Notes under the pieces: generated by a model
What the model was told of the DNA's origin: nothing
What the model saw: the letters and a program-made list of their open reading frames with translations, nothing else
The model's database searches: none
Shown: in pieces, positions 8,179 through 16,961 of the stretch
Position numbering within the stretch: the stretch's first letter is position 1
Layout of the letters: each line of letters opens with the position of its first letter
Assembly: GCA_964575605.1 (NCBI GenBank)
Contig: CAZNRN010000005.1
Location: forward strand, 91,029 to 155,028
DNA: 64,000 nucleotides
Source of the DNA: JAPWJZ01 sp964575605
GTDB taxonomy: Bacteria > Pseudomonadota > Alphaproteobacteria > Micavibrionales > UBA2020
Direction: 5' to 3'
Translations under genes and position numbers: made by a program

Positions 8179-8946
8179 ATGAAGATCGCCAGCTGGAACG
8201 TCAATTCTGTCAGGTTGAGGCTGCCCAATATCGTGGCATGGATTGAAAAGGCCGCGCCCGATGTCGTCTGCCTCCAGGAACTGAAATGCCAGAACGACCA
8301 GTTCCCGCTCGATGATTTCAAAAAGGCCGGGTACGACGCCGCCGTTTTCGGCCAGAAATCGTGGAACGGCGTCGCGCTGATGTCGCGGCATAAAATCGAC
8401 AACGTGAAAAACGGCCTGCCGGGCGACGACACCGACGAACAGTCGCGTTATATCGAGGCGACGGTGCAGGGGATGCGCATCGCTTCCATCTACTTGCCGA
8501 ACGGCAATCCCGTCGACAGCGAAAAATTCCCCTATAAGCTGAAGTGGTTCGACCGCCTGATCAGTCATGCGCGGAGCTTGCTGTCGCAGCATGTGCCCGT
8601 GGTGCTGGCAGGCGATTACAACGTCATCCCCGAAGCGCGTGACTGCCACGACCCGAAGGTCTGGGAGGGCGACGCGCTCTTCCTGCCCGACAGCCGCCGG
8701 AAACTGCGCGCGCTGCTCAACCTCGGCTATACCGACGCGCTGCGTGTCTTCAACGACAAGAACCACCAGTTCACGTTTTGGGATTATCAGGCGGGCTGTT
8801 GGCCCCGCAATGCGGGCATCCGCATCGACCATATCCTCTGCTCACCGCTGGCCGCCGACCGCCTTGAAGCCTGCATCATCGACGCCGGCCCGCGCGGGGA
8901 GGAAAAAGCCTCCGACCATACGCCAATTATGGCGACTTTCAGGTAA
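8179..8946 (+). CDS. xthA: Exodeoxyribonuclease III
   Basis: The 255-aa product starts at ATG 8179 (MKIASWNVNSVRLRLP); the frame is open a little further upstream but that part lies inside the previous gene. All ExoIII/EEP signatures are present: WNVNS, CLQELK with the metal-binding Glu, AGDYNVIPEARD, the WPRNAGIRIDHIL segment and the terminal SDHTPI catalytic pair. The enzyme removes nucleotides from duplex 3' ends and cleaves at abasic sites in base-excision repair. It follows the MarR-GNAT gene at 5 nt. Confidence 0.93.
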   Translation: MKIASWNVNSVRLRLPNIVAWIEKAAPDVVCLQELKCQNDQFPLDDFKKAGYDAAVFGQKSWNGVALMSRHKIDNVKNGLPGDDTDEQSRYIEATVQGMRIASIYLPNGNPVDSEKFPYKLKWFDRLISHARSLLSQHVPVVLAGDYNVIPEARDCHDPKVWEGDALFLPDSRRKLRALLNLGYTDALRVFNDKNHQFTFWDYQAGCWPRNAGIRIDHILCSPLAADRLEACIIDAGPRGEEKASDHTPIMATFR

Positions 8947-9050
8947 AAGCAGCCTTCATATTCAATATTGAAACCGGACGTGTATTATGGTAATGTATTC
9001 CGGCTTAAGATAATTTATCCATGTTTTTCAGATATTTGGGAGAATGGCAT

Positions 9051-9692
9051 ATGAAATGGGACTTGCTGACAGCGCCGATGCAGCTTGTGCTGATCCCCCT
9101 TATTACGCTTAAAGACGCGGTATCGCCGCCGTCATCGATGACACTTAACAAGCGTCTGGGGGTCGCCGTGCTCCACAACCGCGTGACGATTGCCGCTGAT
9201 GCCCTGAAGAAGGGCGCCAGCCCGCACTGCGAACTGAATGGCGGGATTGGCGTGATGTTACTGCCTTTGCCCCCCAGCTATGACGGCATTCCTGCCATTT
9301 ATTCGGCCGCCTTGTGCAGGCAGGCCAAAATCACGGATATGTTGATGGCGGCGGGTGCCGACATCAATGCAAAGGATGGCGATGGCTATACGGCGCTTCT
9401 TAGGGCCGCACATCAAGGCAAGACCGGCACCGTCCGCTTCCTGCTGGAGCGCGGCGCAGATACTTCTATCCCCGATATCAAGGGCAAGACGGCGCTCGAT
9501 TACGCGCGCGAAAAACAGCTGGCGGATATCATCGGCCTGCTCAACAATCCACCGCCTGCGCCCCAAGCAGCCGCCGCTATGCCCTCGGGGGCGTCGCAAT
9601 CCTTCAACGGTTCGGCGGTCGTGACGGCGCAGCCGGTCGCCGTGAAAGCCCCCTTGCAGCTAAAAAAGCCTTCCGGTGGCGCAACGCCTTAA
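9051..9692 (+). CDS. Small ankyrin-repeat protein with a basic K-x-P-L-Q-L-K-K tail
   Basis: I place the start at ATG 9051 (MKWDLLTAPMQL; GGGAG 8 nt upstream), giving 213 aa. After a hydrophobic N-terminal stretch, residues about 35-165 hold ankyrin repeats, clearest in ADINAKDGDGYTALLRAAHQ and ADTSIPDIKGKTALDYARE. An alanine/proline linker follows and then the C-terminus KAPLQLKKPSGGATP. A similar K-P-L-x-(L/I)-K end occurs on several otherwise unrelated proteins in this window. Ankyrin repeats bind other proteins; the partner is unknown. There is no clear signal peptide. Confidence 0.75.
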   Translation: MKWDLLTAPMQLVLIPLITLKDAVSPPSSMTLNKRLGVAVLHNRVTIAADALKKGASPHCELNGGIGVMLLPLPPSYDGIPAIYSAALCRQAKITDMLMAAGADINAKDGDGYTALLRAAHQGKTGTVRFLLERGADTSIPDIKGKTALDYAREKQLADIIGLLNNPPPAPQAAAAMPSGASQSFNGSAVVTAQPVAVKAPLQLKKPSGGATP

Positions 9693-9717
9693 ATAAGCAG
9701 CTGATTTCGCAGGTCAT

Positions 9718-9746
9718 TTGACAGATACCGAAATCAACGGTAGCTT
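9718..9746 (+). promoter_or_regulatory. Possible sigma-70 promoter for the 9777-11399 operon
   Basis: A perfect TTGACA (9718-9723) is followed after 17 nt by TAGCTT (9741-9746), a weak -10. It lies between the ankyrin gene and ATG 9777, where a promoter for the next two genes is expected. Confidence 0.4.
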
Positions 9747-9776
9747 ACCCCTGTTTCAAAAACAGGAGTGCGCGGT

Positions 9777-11018
9777 ATGCTCGACAACGTCAAAAAAAAG
9801 CTGAAAGAATTCAGCCTCGCGAACCTGTTCAACCGCAAGGCAAAACCCAAGGTCGAGGTGCCCAAGGAAATCGTCGAGGACAAGAACGTCCAGAAGGCGG
9901 TCATCAAGCATATCGGCCGCCGCGGCCGCCGCCGCCTTGTGCTGGCCTTTGCGCTGGCTGGCGCCGTGTCGACGGGCCTGCAGTATGCGCCCGGACTCGT
10001 CTCGAAAGATTTCGACACTTATATGGCCGACAAGGGCTATGCCGGCGATTATTCGCAGCATTTCCACACCAAGGAAATCCGCGTTTACGACCGTTTCAAC
10101 CCGCTCTATCCCTTCCACCTCGCGGGCCGCGAAGTGGGCATGATCTGGCACGAGGGGCTGAAGGATTCACATGCCACCGCCATCCCGCTCGCCATCGCAA
10201 CGCCCTTCGTTTACTCGGGCGCGATGATCAAGGGCTTTCTGGACATGGTGCCGGGCAGCAAGCTCGACGCCTATTCGATGGCCAACAACGACGACCCCAA
10301 GGACCGCGTCAACTTCATCCGCCCGCCCGGCGAATTTTCGCTGCAAGGATTTTTGAAAGACTTCTCGGGCATCAAGAGCGAGATGAAATTCCAGAGCAAC
10401 CACGAAGACATCAAGGACGCGCTGTTCCTCTTCGTCATGCTGCACGAAGCGCGCCACGGCGACCAGGAAAAACGCGCTTATATCACCGCCAACGAAAGTG
10501 ATTCCGACCTCTATGCATTCAAGGTGATGCAGGCGCGCGGAATATCGCCCGAGCTGCTGGCCGAAACCGCGACCATCGTGACGCATGCGCGCGCGATTAA
10601 CTCGGCCATTGGCGGCGATGCCTCCCACGCCTCGACCTTCAGCATGATACGCGGCAAGGTGCGGATTTTCGATGCGCACCAGGACGCCGCCGCCTTCGAC
10701 CGCCTGCATTCGATGCTACGCGAGGCCGACGCGCTGAACGACGACGCGTTTGAACCCACGATGCCGTCCGGCAACCGTTTTTACCAGATCGCCCGCGCCA
10801 TGCATGAACGCGGCCTGCTGGACAAAGACCCCGGCATGAAGAACGCGGCCGCCGCGTTTATCAACGCCGTCGTCTACTTCAACGGCCAGTCGGGCGGTGC
10901 AATCATCGACCAGAAATACGACCGCGCGAAAATCGACTTCAGCTACCTGACCAAGGAATACGTGCCGGTGCCCGACAAGCTCAAGGTTCCCGCAACCGCG
11001 CCGAAACCGGGGGCATAA
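9777..11018 (+). CDS. Membrane-anchored zincin-like protein (HEARH motif), unknown function
   Basis: The 413-aa protein starts at ATG 9777 (AGGAG 8 nt upstream; a GTG at 9768 overlaps that site). A basic N-terminus with RRGRRR precedes one hydrophobic segment at about 55-75. At residues 223-227 is HEARH, an HExxH metallopeptidase motif, preceded by the hydrophobic strand LFLFVM and followed by ANESDSDLYA (about 238-247), which could give the third ligand. The C-terminus is rich in Lys, Pro and Ala. I know no precise family name. A second protein here (50038-51090) has the same arrangement. The next gene starts 3 nt after the stop. Confidence 0.7.
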   Translation: MLDNVKKKLKEFSLANLFNRKAKPKVEVPKEIVEDKNVQKAVIKHIGRRGRRRLVLAFALAGAVSTGLQYAPGLVSKDFDTYMADKGYAGDYSQHFHTKEIRVYDRFNPLYPFHLAGREVGMIWHEGLKDSHATAIPLAIATPFVYSGAMIKGFLDMVPGSKLDAYSMANNDDPKDRVNFIRPPGEFSLQGFLKDFSGIKSEMKFQSNHEDIKDALFLFVMLHEARHGDQEKRAYITANESDSDLYAFKVMQARGISPELLAETATIVTHARAINSAIGGDASHASTFSMIRGKVRIFDAHQDAAAFDRLHSMLREADALNDDAFEPTMPSGNRFYQIARAMHERGLLDKDPGMKNAAAAFINAVVYFNGQSGGAIIDQKYDRAKIDFSYLTKEYVPVPDKLKVPATAPKPGA

Positions 11019-11021
11019 CAG

Positions 11022-11399
11022 ATGAAAAAACTTTTCAATTTCCTCGCGGCCCGTTCCGAATTCCAGCCGACGCTGGGTTACGCCGTGCTGCGCCCCTTCA
11101 TGGGCGGCGGCGAAGTGAATAGCGCGCTTTACAACCTGTTCAAGCTGAAAAACGGCGGGCGCATTACGGAGCGCGCGGTTTTCCTTGGCACTGCTTTTGC
11201 GGCTGCCGCAGCCCTGCCGCTAACGGCGCCCGTTGCGCTGTCGACGGTGTTCCTTGGCGCAGCCGCGCTGACCGCTGGCAAAACAGTCGGCATCCTTGCG
11301 GGCAAAGTGGCAGACTTCTTTATCGAAGACATCAACAGCCGCGTCATCCCGCGGCGCGAGGCCGCGAAACAGGCGCAGCAGAACAAACCCCGGCCTTAA
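11022..11399 (+). CDS. Small membrane protein, 125 aa
   Basis: The gene follows the zincin-like gene by 3 nt and is probably in its operon. The product has a positively charged N-terminus (MKKLFNFLAARSEF), a hydrophobic hairpin at about 52-95 rich in Ala, Leu and Thr, and a hydrophilic Arg/Lys/Gln tail ending QNKPRP. No domain is recognised. Co-occurrence with a membrane-anchored putative peptidase suggests a partner or substrate role, which is inference only. Confidence 0.6.
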   Translation: MKKLFNFLAARSEFQPTLGYAVLRPFMGGGEVNSALYNLFKLKNGGRITERAVFLGTAFAAAAALPLTAPVALSTVFLGAAALTAGKTVGILAGKVADFFIEDINSRVIPRREAAKQAQQNKPRP

Positions 11400-11411
11400 G
11401 ATTATATTTGC

Positions 11412-12107
11412 TTAAGCTTCTTTCGTTTCAGGCTGAACGGCGTCCGATGTCTCGACATCGGGGCGGTCGGTATGTGCCTGATGCTCGCCTACTTTTTGCG
11501 CGGCGTAGAGGACAAGCGCGCAGCCGATGGGGAATATCATTTCATTGATGCCGCGCGTGACGATGCCCCCCAGCGGAATGGCCTTGTCCGCCTGCGTGAC
11601 CATCAGGTAGAGGATAAACCCGCCGAAGCCGAAACCCACGCCGCTGCCCGCCAGCACGTGGCCTTTCAGGCCGACCTTGGTGCGGCGGCCCAGCTGGCCG
11701 ATAAGAAAACCCAGCACCGCATATTCCAGCCCCTTCAAGCCCGCGAGCAGCATGGGGGAGGGGTTGGCCGCGGCGACTTGCGAGACGATGCCCAGCGCCT
11801 GTGACACGCTTTTGTGTGCGATTTTGGCCACGTAGAAAGCTGCGGGCGCGGCGGCCAGCCCCGCGAAGCCCATCACTGGCGCACGCATTTTGCCAGCGGC
11901 CAGGCCGACGGCGACGCCTGAACACACCAGCGTCGACCACGAAATCTTCTGCACCGTATCGGCGACAATCTGTTGCAGCGCCGGAATGCCGGTAAAGAAC
12001 GCGGCGGCAACCAGCAGAAGTAACTGCATGGCGAGACCCAGCAGCACAGACCACCATGCGGCCTTGAGCAGCGTCTGTGCGAGATTATCGGCGGAAGTGG
12101 CGGACAT
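11412..12107 (-). CDS. Multi-pass membrane protein of unknown function
   Basis: The 231-aa protein has a short polar N-terminus and then about five to six hydrophobic segments (roughly 14-40, 58-75, 80-96, 125-142, 150-172 and 188-206), with small charged loops. The C-terminal 25 residues are acidic and polar. No transporter signature or catalytic motif is visible. It is convergent with the 11022 gene (12-nt gap) and is read in the same direction as erpA, which lies upstream. It may be a lineage-specific inner-membrane protein. Confidence 0.65.
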   Translation of the reverse strand: MSATSADNLAQTLLKAAWWSVLLGLAMQLLLLVAAAFFTGIPALQQIVADTVQKISWSTLVCSGVAVGLAAGKMRAPVMGFAGLAAAPAAFYVAKIAHKSVSQALGIVSQVAAANPSPMLLAGLKGLEYAVLGFLIGQLGRRTKVGLKGHVLAGSGVGFGFGGFILYLMVTQADKAIPLGGIVTRGINEMIFPIGCALVLYAAQKVGEHQAHTDRPDVETSDAVQPETKEA

Positions 12108-12164
12108 GCGAAATTCTCCATTGAATGACCTTCAATGGCAAAAGACGCCTGTTAAGTCAAATGA

Positions 12165-12518
12165 TTACATCCGCGGCGAGAACGACTTGCCACAGCCGCA
12201 GCCGGCGGCTTCGTTGGGGTTGCGGATCTTGAACTGGGATTTGATCATCGAGGTCACGTAGTCGACCTCTGCCCCACCTAAAAATTGCATCGACATCTTA
12301 TCGGTCACCAGCACCGCGCCGTCGCGGGTGAAGGTCACGTCGTCGTCGGTGGTTTTATCGTCGAGGTCGAGCGCATACTGGAAGCCCGAGCAGCCGCCGC
12401 CCATGACGGTGACGCGCAGCATCAGGTTCGGGTTGCCTTCTTTTTCGCGCATGAGCAGGAGGCGCTTGGCGGCGCTCTCGGTCATTGACATATTCGCGGT
12501 TTCTTTGGCCTCGGGCAT
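12165..12518 (-). CDS. erpA: Iron-sulfur cluster insertion protein ErpA
   Basis: The 117-aa A-type carrier has the three conserved cysteines: one in GGGCSGFQY and two in the C-terminal GCGCGKSF. These bind or transfer a [2Fe-2S] or [4Fe-4S] cluster to apo-enzymes. The start ATG 12518 has a GGGAGA site. Its position divergent from dgt-argS is the standard alphaproteobacterial arrangement and supports ErpA over IscA or SufA. The last step of cluster delivery in the cytosol is its expected role; SufE at 57020 would feed the same system. Confidence 0.9.
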   Translation of the reverse strand: MPEAKETANMSMTESAAKRLLLMREKEGNPNLMLRVTVMGGGCSGFQYALDLDDKTTDDDVTFTRDGAVLVTDKMSMQFLGGAEVDYVTSMIKSQFKIRNPNEAAGCGCGKSFSPRM

Positions 12519-12557
12519 TATATTGTCTCCCTGCTCTTTACCCTTTAATTATATCGC

Positions 12558-12587
12558 ATAATATGGTTTAAAAGCATTGTAAATCAA
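12558..12587 (-). promoter_or_regulatory. Possible erpA promoter
   Basis: On the minus strand TTGATT (12587-12582) and TATTAT (12563-12558) are spaced by 18 nt. A further TATAAT-like hexamer (12553-12548) lies just downstream, so the exact -10 is uncertain. The region between erpA and dgt is AT-rich and must hold both divergent promoters. Confidence 0.35.
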
Positions 12588-12626
12588 CAGATTTCCGGCC
12601 TTTCAACCGGCCGGTGTCGTGGGGTC

Positions 12627-13898
12627 ATGATGGCGCGCACCAGTGCTAAGAAACTGAAAACATTGGCTGAAGTGAAGCCGAAGGATGCGCTCGCCCGCTA
12701 TATGGGTGATGACGGGCTGGCGGTTTTCGCCTCGCGCCCCACGGAAACCCGCGGCCGCCTGCACAAGGAAAGCCCCAGCAAGACCCGCGGCGACTTCGAA
12801 CGCGACCGCGACCGCATCATCCATTCCGGCGCCTTCCGCCGCCTGAAATTCAAGACGCAGGTGTTCGTCTATCACGAGGGCGACCATTACCGCACGCGCC
12901 TCTCGCACTCGATTGAAGTTGCGCAGGTGGCACGTTCGCTCGCGCGCCTGCTGCATGCCGACCAGGATTTGGCCGAAACCTGCGCGCTGGCGCATGACCT
13001 CGGCCACACGCCCTTCGCCCATGTGGGCGAAGACGCGCTGAAGGAATGCATGGAGCCCTATGGCGGCTTCGACCATAACGACCAGACCCTGCGCGTGGTG
13101 ACGAAGCTGGAGAAGAAATACCCGACCTTCGACGGCCTCAACCTGACGTGGGAGTCGCTGGAAGGTTTAGTGAAACACAACGGCCCGCTCTACAAAAAAG
13201 GCGGCAAAAAGCCGAAATTCGAAATCACGCTGGGCGAAATCAGCAAGCAGATGGACCTGAAGCTGGATACCTATGCCTCGCTCGAGGCGCAGGCGGCCGG
13301 CATCGCCGACGATATCGCCTATAACAGCCATGACCTCGACGACGGCATGCAGGCCTGCCTGTTTGACGTGAAAGACCTCGAGCAGGTGGAATGGGTCGAT
13401 GAAATCGTAGCCCAGAAGCGCAAGGCCTATCCCGGCATCGAAGGCTATCCGCTGATGCAGGAAACCATCCGCGACGTCATGGGTACTTATATCATCGACG
13501 TGCTGGCCGAAACGAAACGCCGCATCGTGGATCTCAACCCGAAAACGCCCGACGATATCCGTCATGCCTCGAACATGGTCGTCGCGATGTCGGACACGAT
13601 GAAGAAAAAAGACCGCAGCCTGCGCGACTTCCTCTGGGCGAATTTCTACCGCCACCACGAAGTCAGCCGCGTGCGCCGCAAGGTCTTTGCGGTGACTCAA
13701 GACCTGTTCAACGTCTTCATGGAACACAAGCGCTGCCTGCCCGGCGAGGTGCTGAAACAGGTGCAAAGCGTACCGAAGGGCTGGGATGCGAAAACCTGGC
13801 ACGCGCGCTCTGTCGCCGACTATATCGCCAGCATGACCGACCGCCTGGCGCTGCTGGAACACAAGGCGCTATTCGACGCCTACGAGGTAATGAGATGA
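12627..13898 (+). CDS. dgt: dGTP triphosphohydrolase-like protein (dGTPase)
   Basis: The 423-aa protein has the HD-domain signature in order: RTRLSHSIEVAQVAR, then HDLGHTPFAHVGE with the metal-binding HD pair, and a later GGFDHNDQTLR segment. Family members cleave dNTPs, mainly dGTP, to the nucleoside and triphosphate and so control dNTP pools. Two adjacent ATG codons (12627, 12630) are possible starts. The stop overlaps the argS start by 4 nt (13895-13898), as in many Alphaproteobacteria, so the two genes are co-translated. Confidence 0.9.
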   Translation: MMARTSAKKLKTLAEVKPKDALARYMGDDGLAVFASRPTETRGRLHKESPSKTRGDFERDRDRIIHSGAFRRLKFKTQVFVYHEGDHYRTRLSHSIEVAQVARSLARLLHADQDLAETCALAHDLGHTPFAHVGEDALKECMEPYGGFDHNDQTLRVVTKLEKKYPTFDGLNLTWESLEGLVKHNGPLYKKGGKKPKFEITLGEISKQMDLKLDTYASLEAQAAGIADDIAYNSHDLDDGMQACLFDVKDLEQVEWVDEIVAQKRKAYPGIEGYPLMQETIRDVMGTYIIDVLAETKRRIVDLNPKTPDDIRHASNMVVAMSDTMKKKDRSLRDFLWANFYRHHEVSRVRRKVFAVTQDLFNVFMEHKRCLPGEVLKQVQSVPKGWDAKTWHARSVADYIASMTDRLALLEHKALFDAYEVMR

Positions 13899-15661
13899 GC
13901 AATATCTTTCACGCCTACCAGACAAAGGTGAACGACCTGCTGGGCAAGATGGCCGCGAATGGCGACCTTCCGCAGGGCCTCGACCTCAGTCGCGTCAAGG
14001 TGGAACCGCCGAAGGAAGCATCGCACGGCGACATGGCGACCAACGCCGCCATGGTGCTGTCGAAAGCCGCCGGCAAAAACCCGCGCCAGCTGGGCGAAGC
14101 GCTGGCCGCGAAGATGAAGGAAATGCCGGGCATCAAGGAAGCCACCGTCGCGGGCCCCGGCTTCGTCAACTTCCGCCTTGCCGATGCCGAATGGGCGTCG
14201 ACGCTGAAAACCATCCTTGCCGACGGCACCACGTACGGCGACAGCAAGATGGGCAGGGGCGAGAAGGTGAACATCGAATACGTCTCCGCCAACCCGACGG
14301 GCCCCATGCACGCGGGCCACGTGCGCGGCGCTGTTATCGGTGACACGCTGTCGAACCTGCTGAAAAAAGCGGGCTATGACGTCACCAAGGAGTATTACTT
14401 CAACGACGCCGGCAAGCAGATCGAGGTACTGACGCAGACTGCCCATCTTCGTTACCGTGAGGCGCTGGGCGAAGATATCGGCTCTATACCCGAAGGGCTT
14501 TACCCCGGCGAATACATGAAAGACGTGGCGCAGGCGCTGGTGGCGCGCGACGGCAAAAAATGGCAAGGCGTACCCGAGAGCGAATGGTGGGAGCCGGTGC
14601 GCCAGTTCGCCATCGAATACATCATGCGCATGATCCGCGACGACCTCGACCTCATCGGCATCCATCACGACGTGTTTTCGAACGAACGCGTGATGATCGA
14701 GGACGGCACGCTGGAAAAATCCTTCAACACGCTGATGGAGAAGGGGCTGATTTACCAGGGCACGCTGCCGCCGCCCAAGGGCAAGGAAATGGAAGACTGG
14801 GCTCCGGTCGAGCTGACGCTCTTCCGCTCCAGCAACTTCGGCGACGCGCAGGACAGGGCGCTGAAAAAACGCGACGGCACCTGGGCCTATATCATGCCTG
14901 ACATCGCTTATCACTATAACAAAATCTCCCGCGGCTTTAAGTGGATGATCAACGTGCTGGGCAAGGACCATCACGGCTATGAAGAAAAAATCCGTCCCGC
15001 CATCGCGGCGCTGGCCGACAACAACAAAGACGTGCGCCTCAACGTCGTCTATTGCGGCATGGTCAAGCTGTTCAAGAACGGGGAGCCGGTGAAGCTGTCA
15101 AAACGCTCCGGCAACATCATCACGCTGCGCGAAATCGTCGAGGAAGTCGGCCCCGGCGCCGTGCGCTTCTTCATGATGTCGCGCACGCCTGACTCTGAGC
15201 TCGATTTCGATTTCACAAAGGTTGTAGAACAGTCCAAGGACAACCCTGTTTTCTACGTGCAATACGCGCATGCGCGCTGCTGCTCGGTCATCCGCAACGC
15301 GAAGGAAATGTTCAAAGGGCTCGACACCGCTCCCGGCGCGCTGGCGGAGGCGGACCTTTCCCGCATCGCGTCGCCCGATGAACTGCACCTTGTGCGCGTC
15401 ATGGCCAGCTGGCCGCGGCAGGTGGAAGCGGCGGCGGAAGCGCACGAACCGCACCGCGTCGCGGGCTACCTGCACGAGCTGGCGTCGGAATTCCACGCCT
15501 TCTGGAACAAGGGGCGCGACGACGCGACGCTGCGCTTCCTGCATGAAAACGACAAGGAACTGAGCCTCGCGCGCCTCGCGCTGGTCGAGGCGATGCGCAC
15601 GGTGCTGGCCTCGGGCCTCGCCGTCATGGGCGTACAACCTTTGGAGGAGCTGCACGGATGA
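13895..15661 (+). CDS. argS: Arginyl-tRNA synthetase
   Basis: A 588-aa class I synthetase of normal length. The HIGH-type signature appears as NPTGPMHAGHVRG near residue 133 and the KMSKS equivalent as VKLSKRSG near 400. The C-terminal DALR anticodon-binding helical domain is present (YVQYAHARCCSV onward), and an N-terminal ArgS-specific domain covers about 1-110. It charges tRNA-Arg in the cytosol. The gene overlaps dgt upstream and the SPOR gene downstream by 4 nt each, indicating one operon. Confidence 0.95.
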   Translation: MSNIFHAYQTKVNDLLGKMAANGDLPQGLDLSRVKVEPPKEASHGDMATNAAMVLSKAAGKNPRQLGEALAAKMKEMPGIKEATVAGPGFVNFRLADAEWASTLKTILADGTTYGDSKMGRGEKVNIEYVSANPTGPMHAGHVRGAVIGDTLSNLLKKAGYDVTKEYYFNDAGKQIEVLTQTAHLRYREALGEDIGSIPEGLYPGEYMKDVAQALVARDGKKWQGVPESEWWEPVRQFAIEYIMRMIRDDLDLIGIHHDVFSNERVMIEDGTLEKSFNTLMEKGLIYQGTLPPPKGKEMEDWAPVELTLFRSSNFGDAQDRALKKRDGTWAYIMPDIAYHYNKISRGFKWMINVLGKDHHGYEEKIRPAIAALADNNKDVRLNVVYCGMVKLFKNGEPVKLSKRSGNIITLREIVEEVGPGAVRFFMMSRTPDSELDFDFTKVVEQSKDNPVFYVQYAHARCCSVIRNAKEMFKGLDTAPGALAEADLSRIASPDELHLVRVMASWPRQVEAAAEAHEPHRVAGYLHELASEFHAFWNKGRDDATLRFLHENDKELSLARLALVEAMRTVLASGLAVMGVQPLEELHG

Positions 15662-16644
15662 GCGGAAAAGACGACGATACGCTCGGTTCGTTCTATATGG
15701 GCCGCATGAAACCGGGGGTGGAGCCGCGCCGCGTCCTGCCCAAGGGATTACTGACGGTCGTGACGTTGCTGTCGTTCATCGCCATCATCTGGTACGCCTA
15801 CCCCACGGGGCAGGAAAAATTCGCAGGCAAAGATATCCCCCTTATCGCCGCCGATAAAACAGCCTACAAGTTCAAGCCCGAAGATCCGGGCGGCATGGAA
15901 GTGCCGCACCAGGACAGCACTGTTTTCGCGCCGCTGGAAAAAGGCGGGGAGAAGACGGTTGAAAAACTGCGCCCCGCGCCTGAAGAGCCCATGGACAAGG
16001 ACGCACTGATCCAGCCCATGAAAAAACCGCCCATCGACACTGCGCCCAAGGCGCTGGCGCTTACCCCATTGCAGGAAGTGCCGGAAAAGGTCGAGGCGCT
16101 CGTCTCTCCGCCGCAGTCCCAGCTGGAAACGCCGAAGCCGCAACCGAAACCAGACACGGCCAAGCCCGACACGGCGAAAAAAGATGATAAAAAGACCGAT
16201 GCAAAGCCCGAGGTGAAAGCAGAAGCGAAACCTGCGGTTAAACCCGAAATGGCGAAAACAGAAACGGCCAAGCCTGCCGCACCGAAGCCCGCGCAGAAGG
16301 CCGAAACCAAGCCCTCGGTCGTTGCCGTCGAAACGCAGCCGCTCGCGCCGCTTGCGCCCGCAACGCCTGCGCCGCAGGTCGCGAATACGCCCCCCGCCAA
16401 AGGCGGCGTCTATATCCAGCTGGGTGCCTACCGAGATCTTGCCGGCGCCAAGGACGACTGGGTGCAGCTGCAAAAGAAATATACCGAGCTGAAAGGCCTG
16501 TCGATGCACACCGAAGTGGTGAAGATCGCTGGGAAGGGGACACTCACCCGCCTGCAGGCCGGCAAAGTGGCCGAGGCGCGCGCGAAAGAAATTTGCAGTC
16601 TGATGAAGGCGCGCGGCAACAGCGGCTGCATGGTTGTAAGGTAA
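15658..16644 (+). CDS. SPOR-domain membrane protein
   Basis: The 328-aa protein has a short cytoplasmic part, one membrane helix at about 27-46 (GLLTVVTLLSFIAIIWYAYP) and a long low-complexity linker of Lys, Pro, Ala, Glu and Thr (about 100-240). A C-terminal SPOR domain (about 248-328) begins GGVYIQLGAYRDLAGAKDDW. SPOR domains bind glycan strands lacking stem peptides and localise proteins to division sites. The gene sits between argS (4-nt overlap) and the pyrophosphatase gene, the usual alphaproteobacterial place for it. Confidence 0.88.
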   Translation: MSGKDDDTLGSFYMGRMKPGVEPRRVLPKGLLTVVTLLSFIAIIWYAYPTGQEKFAGKDIPLIAADKTAYKFKPEDPGGMEVPHQDSTVFAPLEKGGEKTVEKLRPAPEEPMDKDALIQPMKKPPIDTAPKALALTPLQEVPEKVEALVSPPQSQLETPKPQPKPDTAKPDTAKKDDKKTDAKPEVKAEAKPAVKPEMAKTETAKPAAPKPAQKAETKPSVVAVETQPLAPLAPATPAPQVANTPPAKGGVYIQLGAYRDLAGAKDDWVQLQKKYTELKGLSMHTEVVKIAGKGTLTRLQAGKVAEARAKEICSLMKARGNSGCMVVR

Positions 16645-16655
16645 GGATGAAAAAT

Positions 16656-16958
16656 ATGGACCGCTGGCAAGCACTACAGGACGATATCGGCGCATTCACC
16701 GACAAGACTTTCGGCCAGAGCACGCCGCAGGCCAAGGCGCATCACCTCGCCGAGGAAGCGATGGAGGCCGCTGCTGACCCGCAAGACATTCTGGAGTGGG
16801 CTGACTGCACCATCCTTCTGTTCGACGCCGTGCGCAAGGCGGGCTTCACCACCGAAGACCTTTACCAAGGCGTGCTGCGCAAGATGGAAATCAACAAGAA
16901 CCGCAAATGGGGCGAGAAAGACGCCAACGGCGTCGTGCGCCATGTGAAGGAAGGCTGA
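16656..16958 (+). CDS. MazG-like dATP/dGTP pyrophosphohydrolase family protein
   Basis: I choose ATG 16656 (AAGGA 8 nt upstream), giving 100 aa starting MDRWQALQDDIGAF; longer in-frame starts overlap the SPOR gene. The sequence shows the all-alpha NTP-pyrophosphohydrolase pattern: HHLAEEAMEAA (the ExxE half), then LEWADCTILLFDAV (the ExxD half) and a C-terminal KMEINKNRKWG, typical of the DUF550/dATP-dGTP pyrophosphohydrolase group. These split dNTPs to dNMP and pyrophosphate. It lies 3 nt before nagZ in the same operon. Confidence 0.8.
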   Translation: MDRWQALQDDIGAFTDKTFGQSTPQAKAHHLAEEAMEAAADPQDILEWADCTILLFDAVRKAGFTTEDLYQGVLRKMEINKNRKWGEKDANGVVRHVKEG

Positions 16959-16961
16959 TCG

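Noticed and set aside
12595..12614. CCGGCC/GGCCGG palindrome before dgt as an operator
   Set aside because: Six-base GC palindromes are common by chance in this sequence and no second element supports a function.
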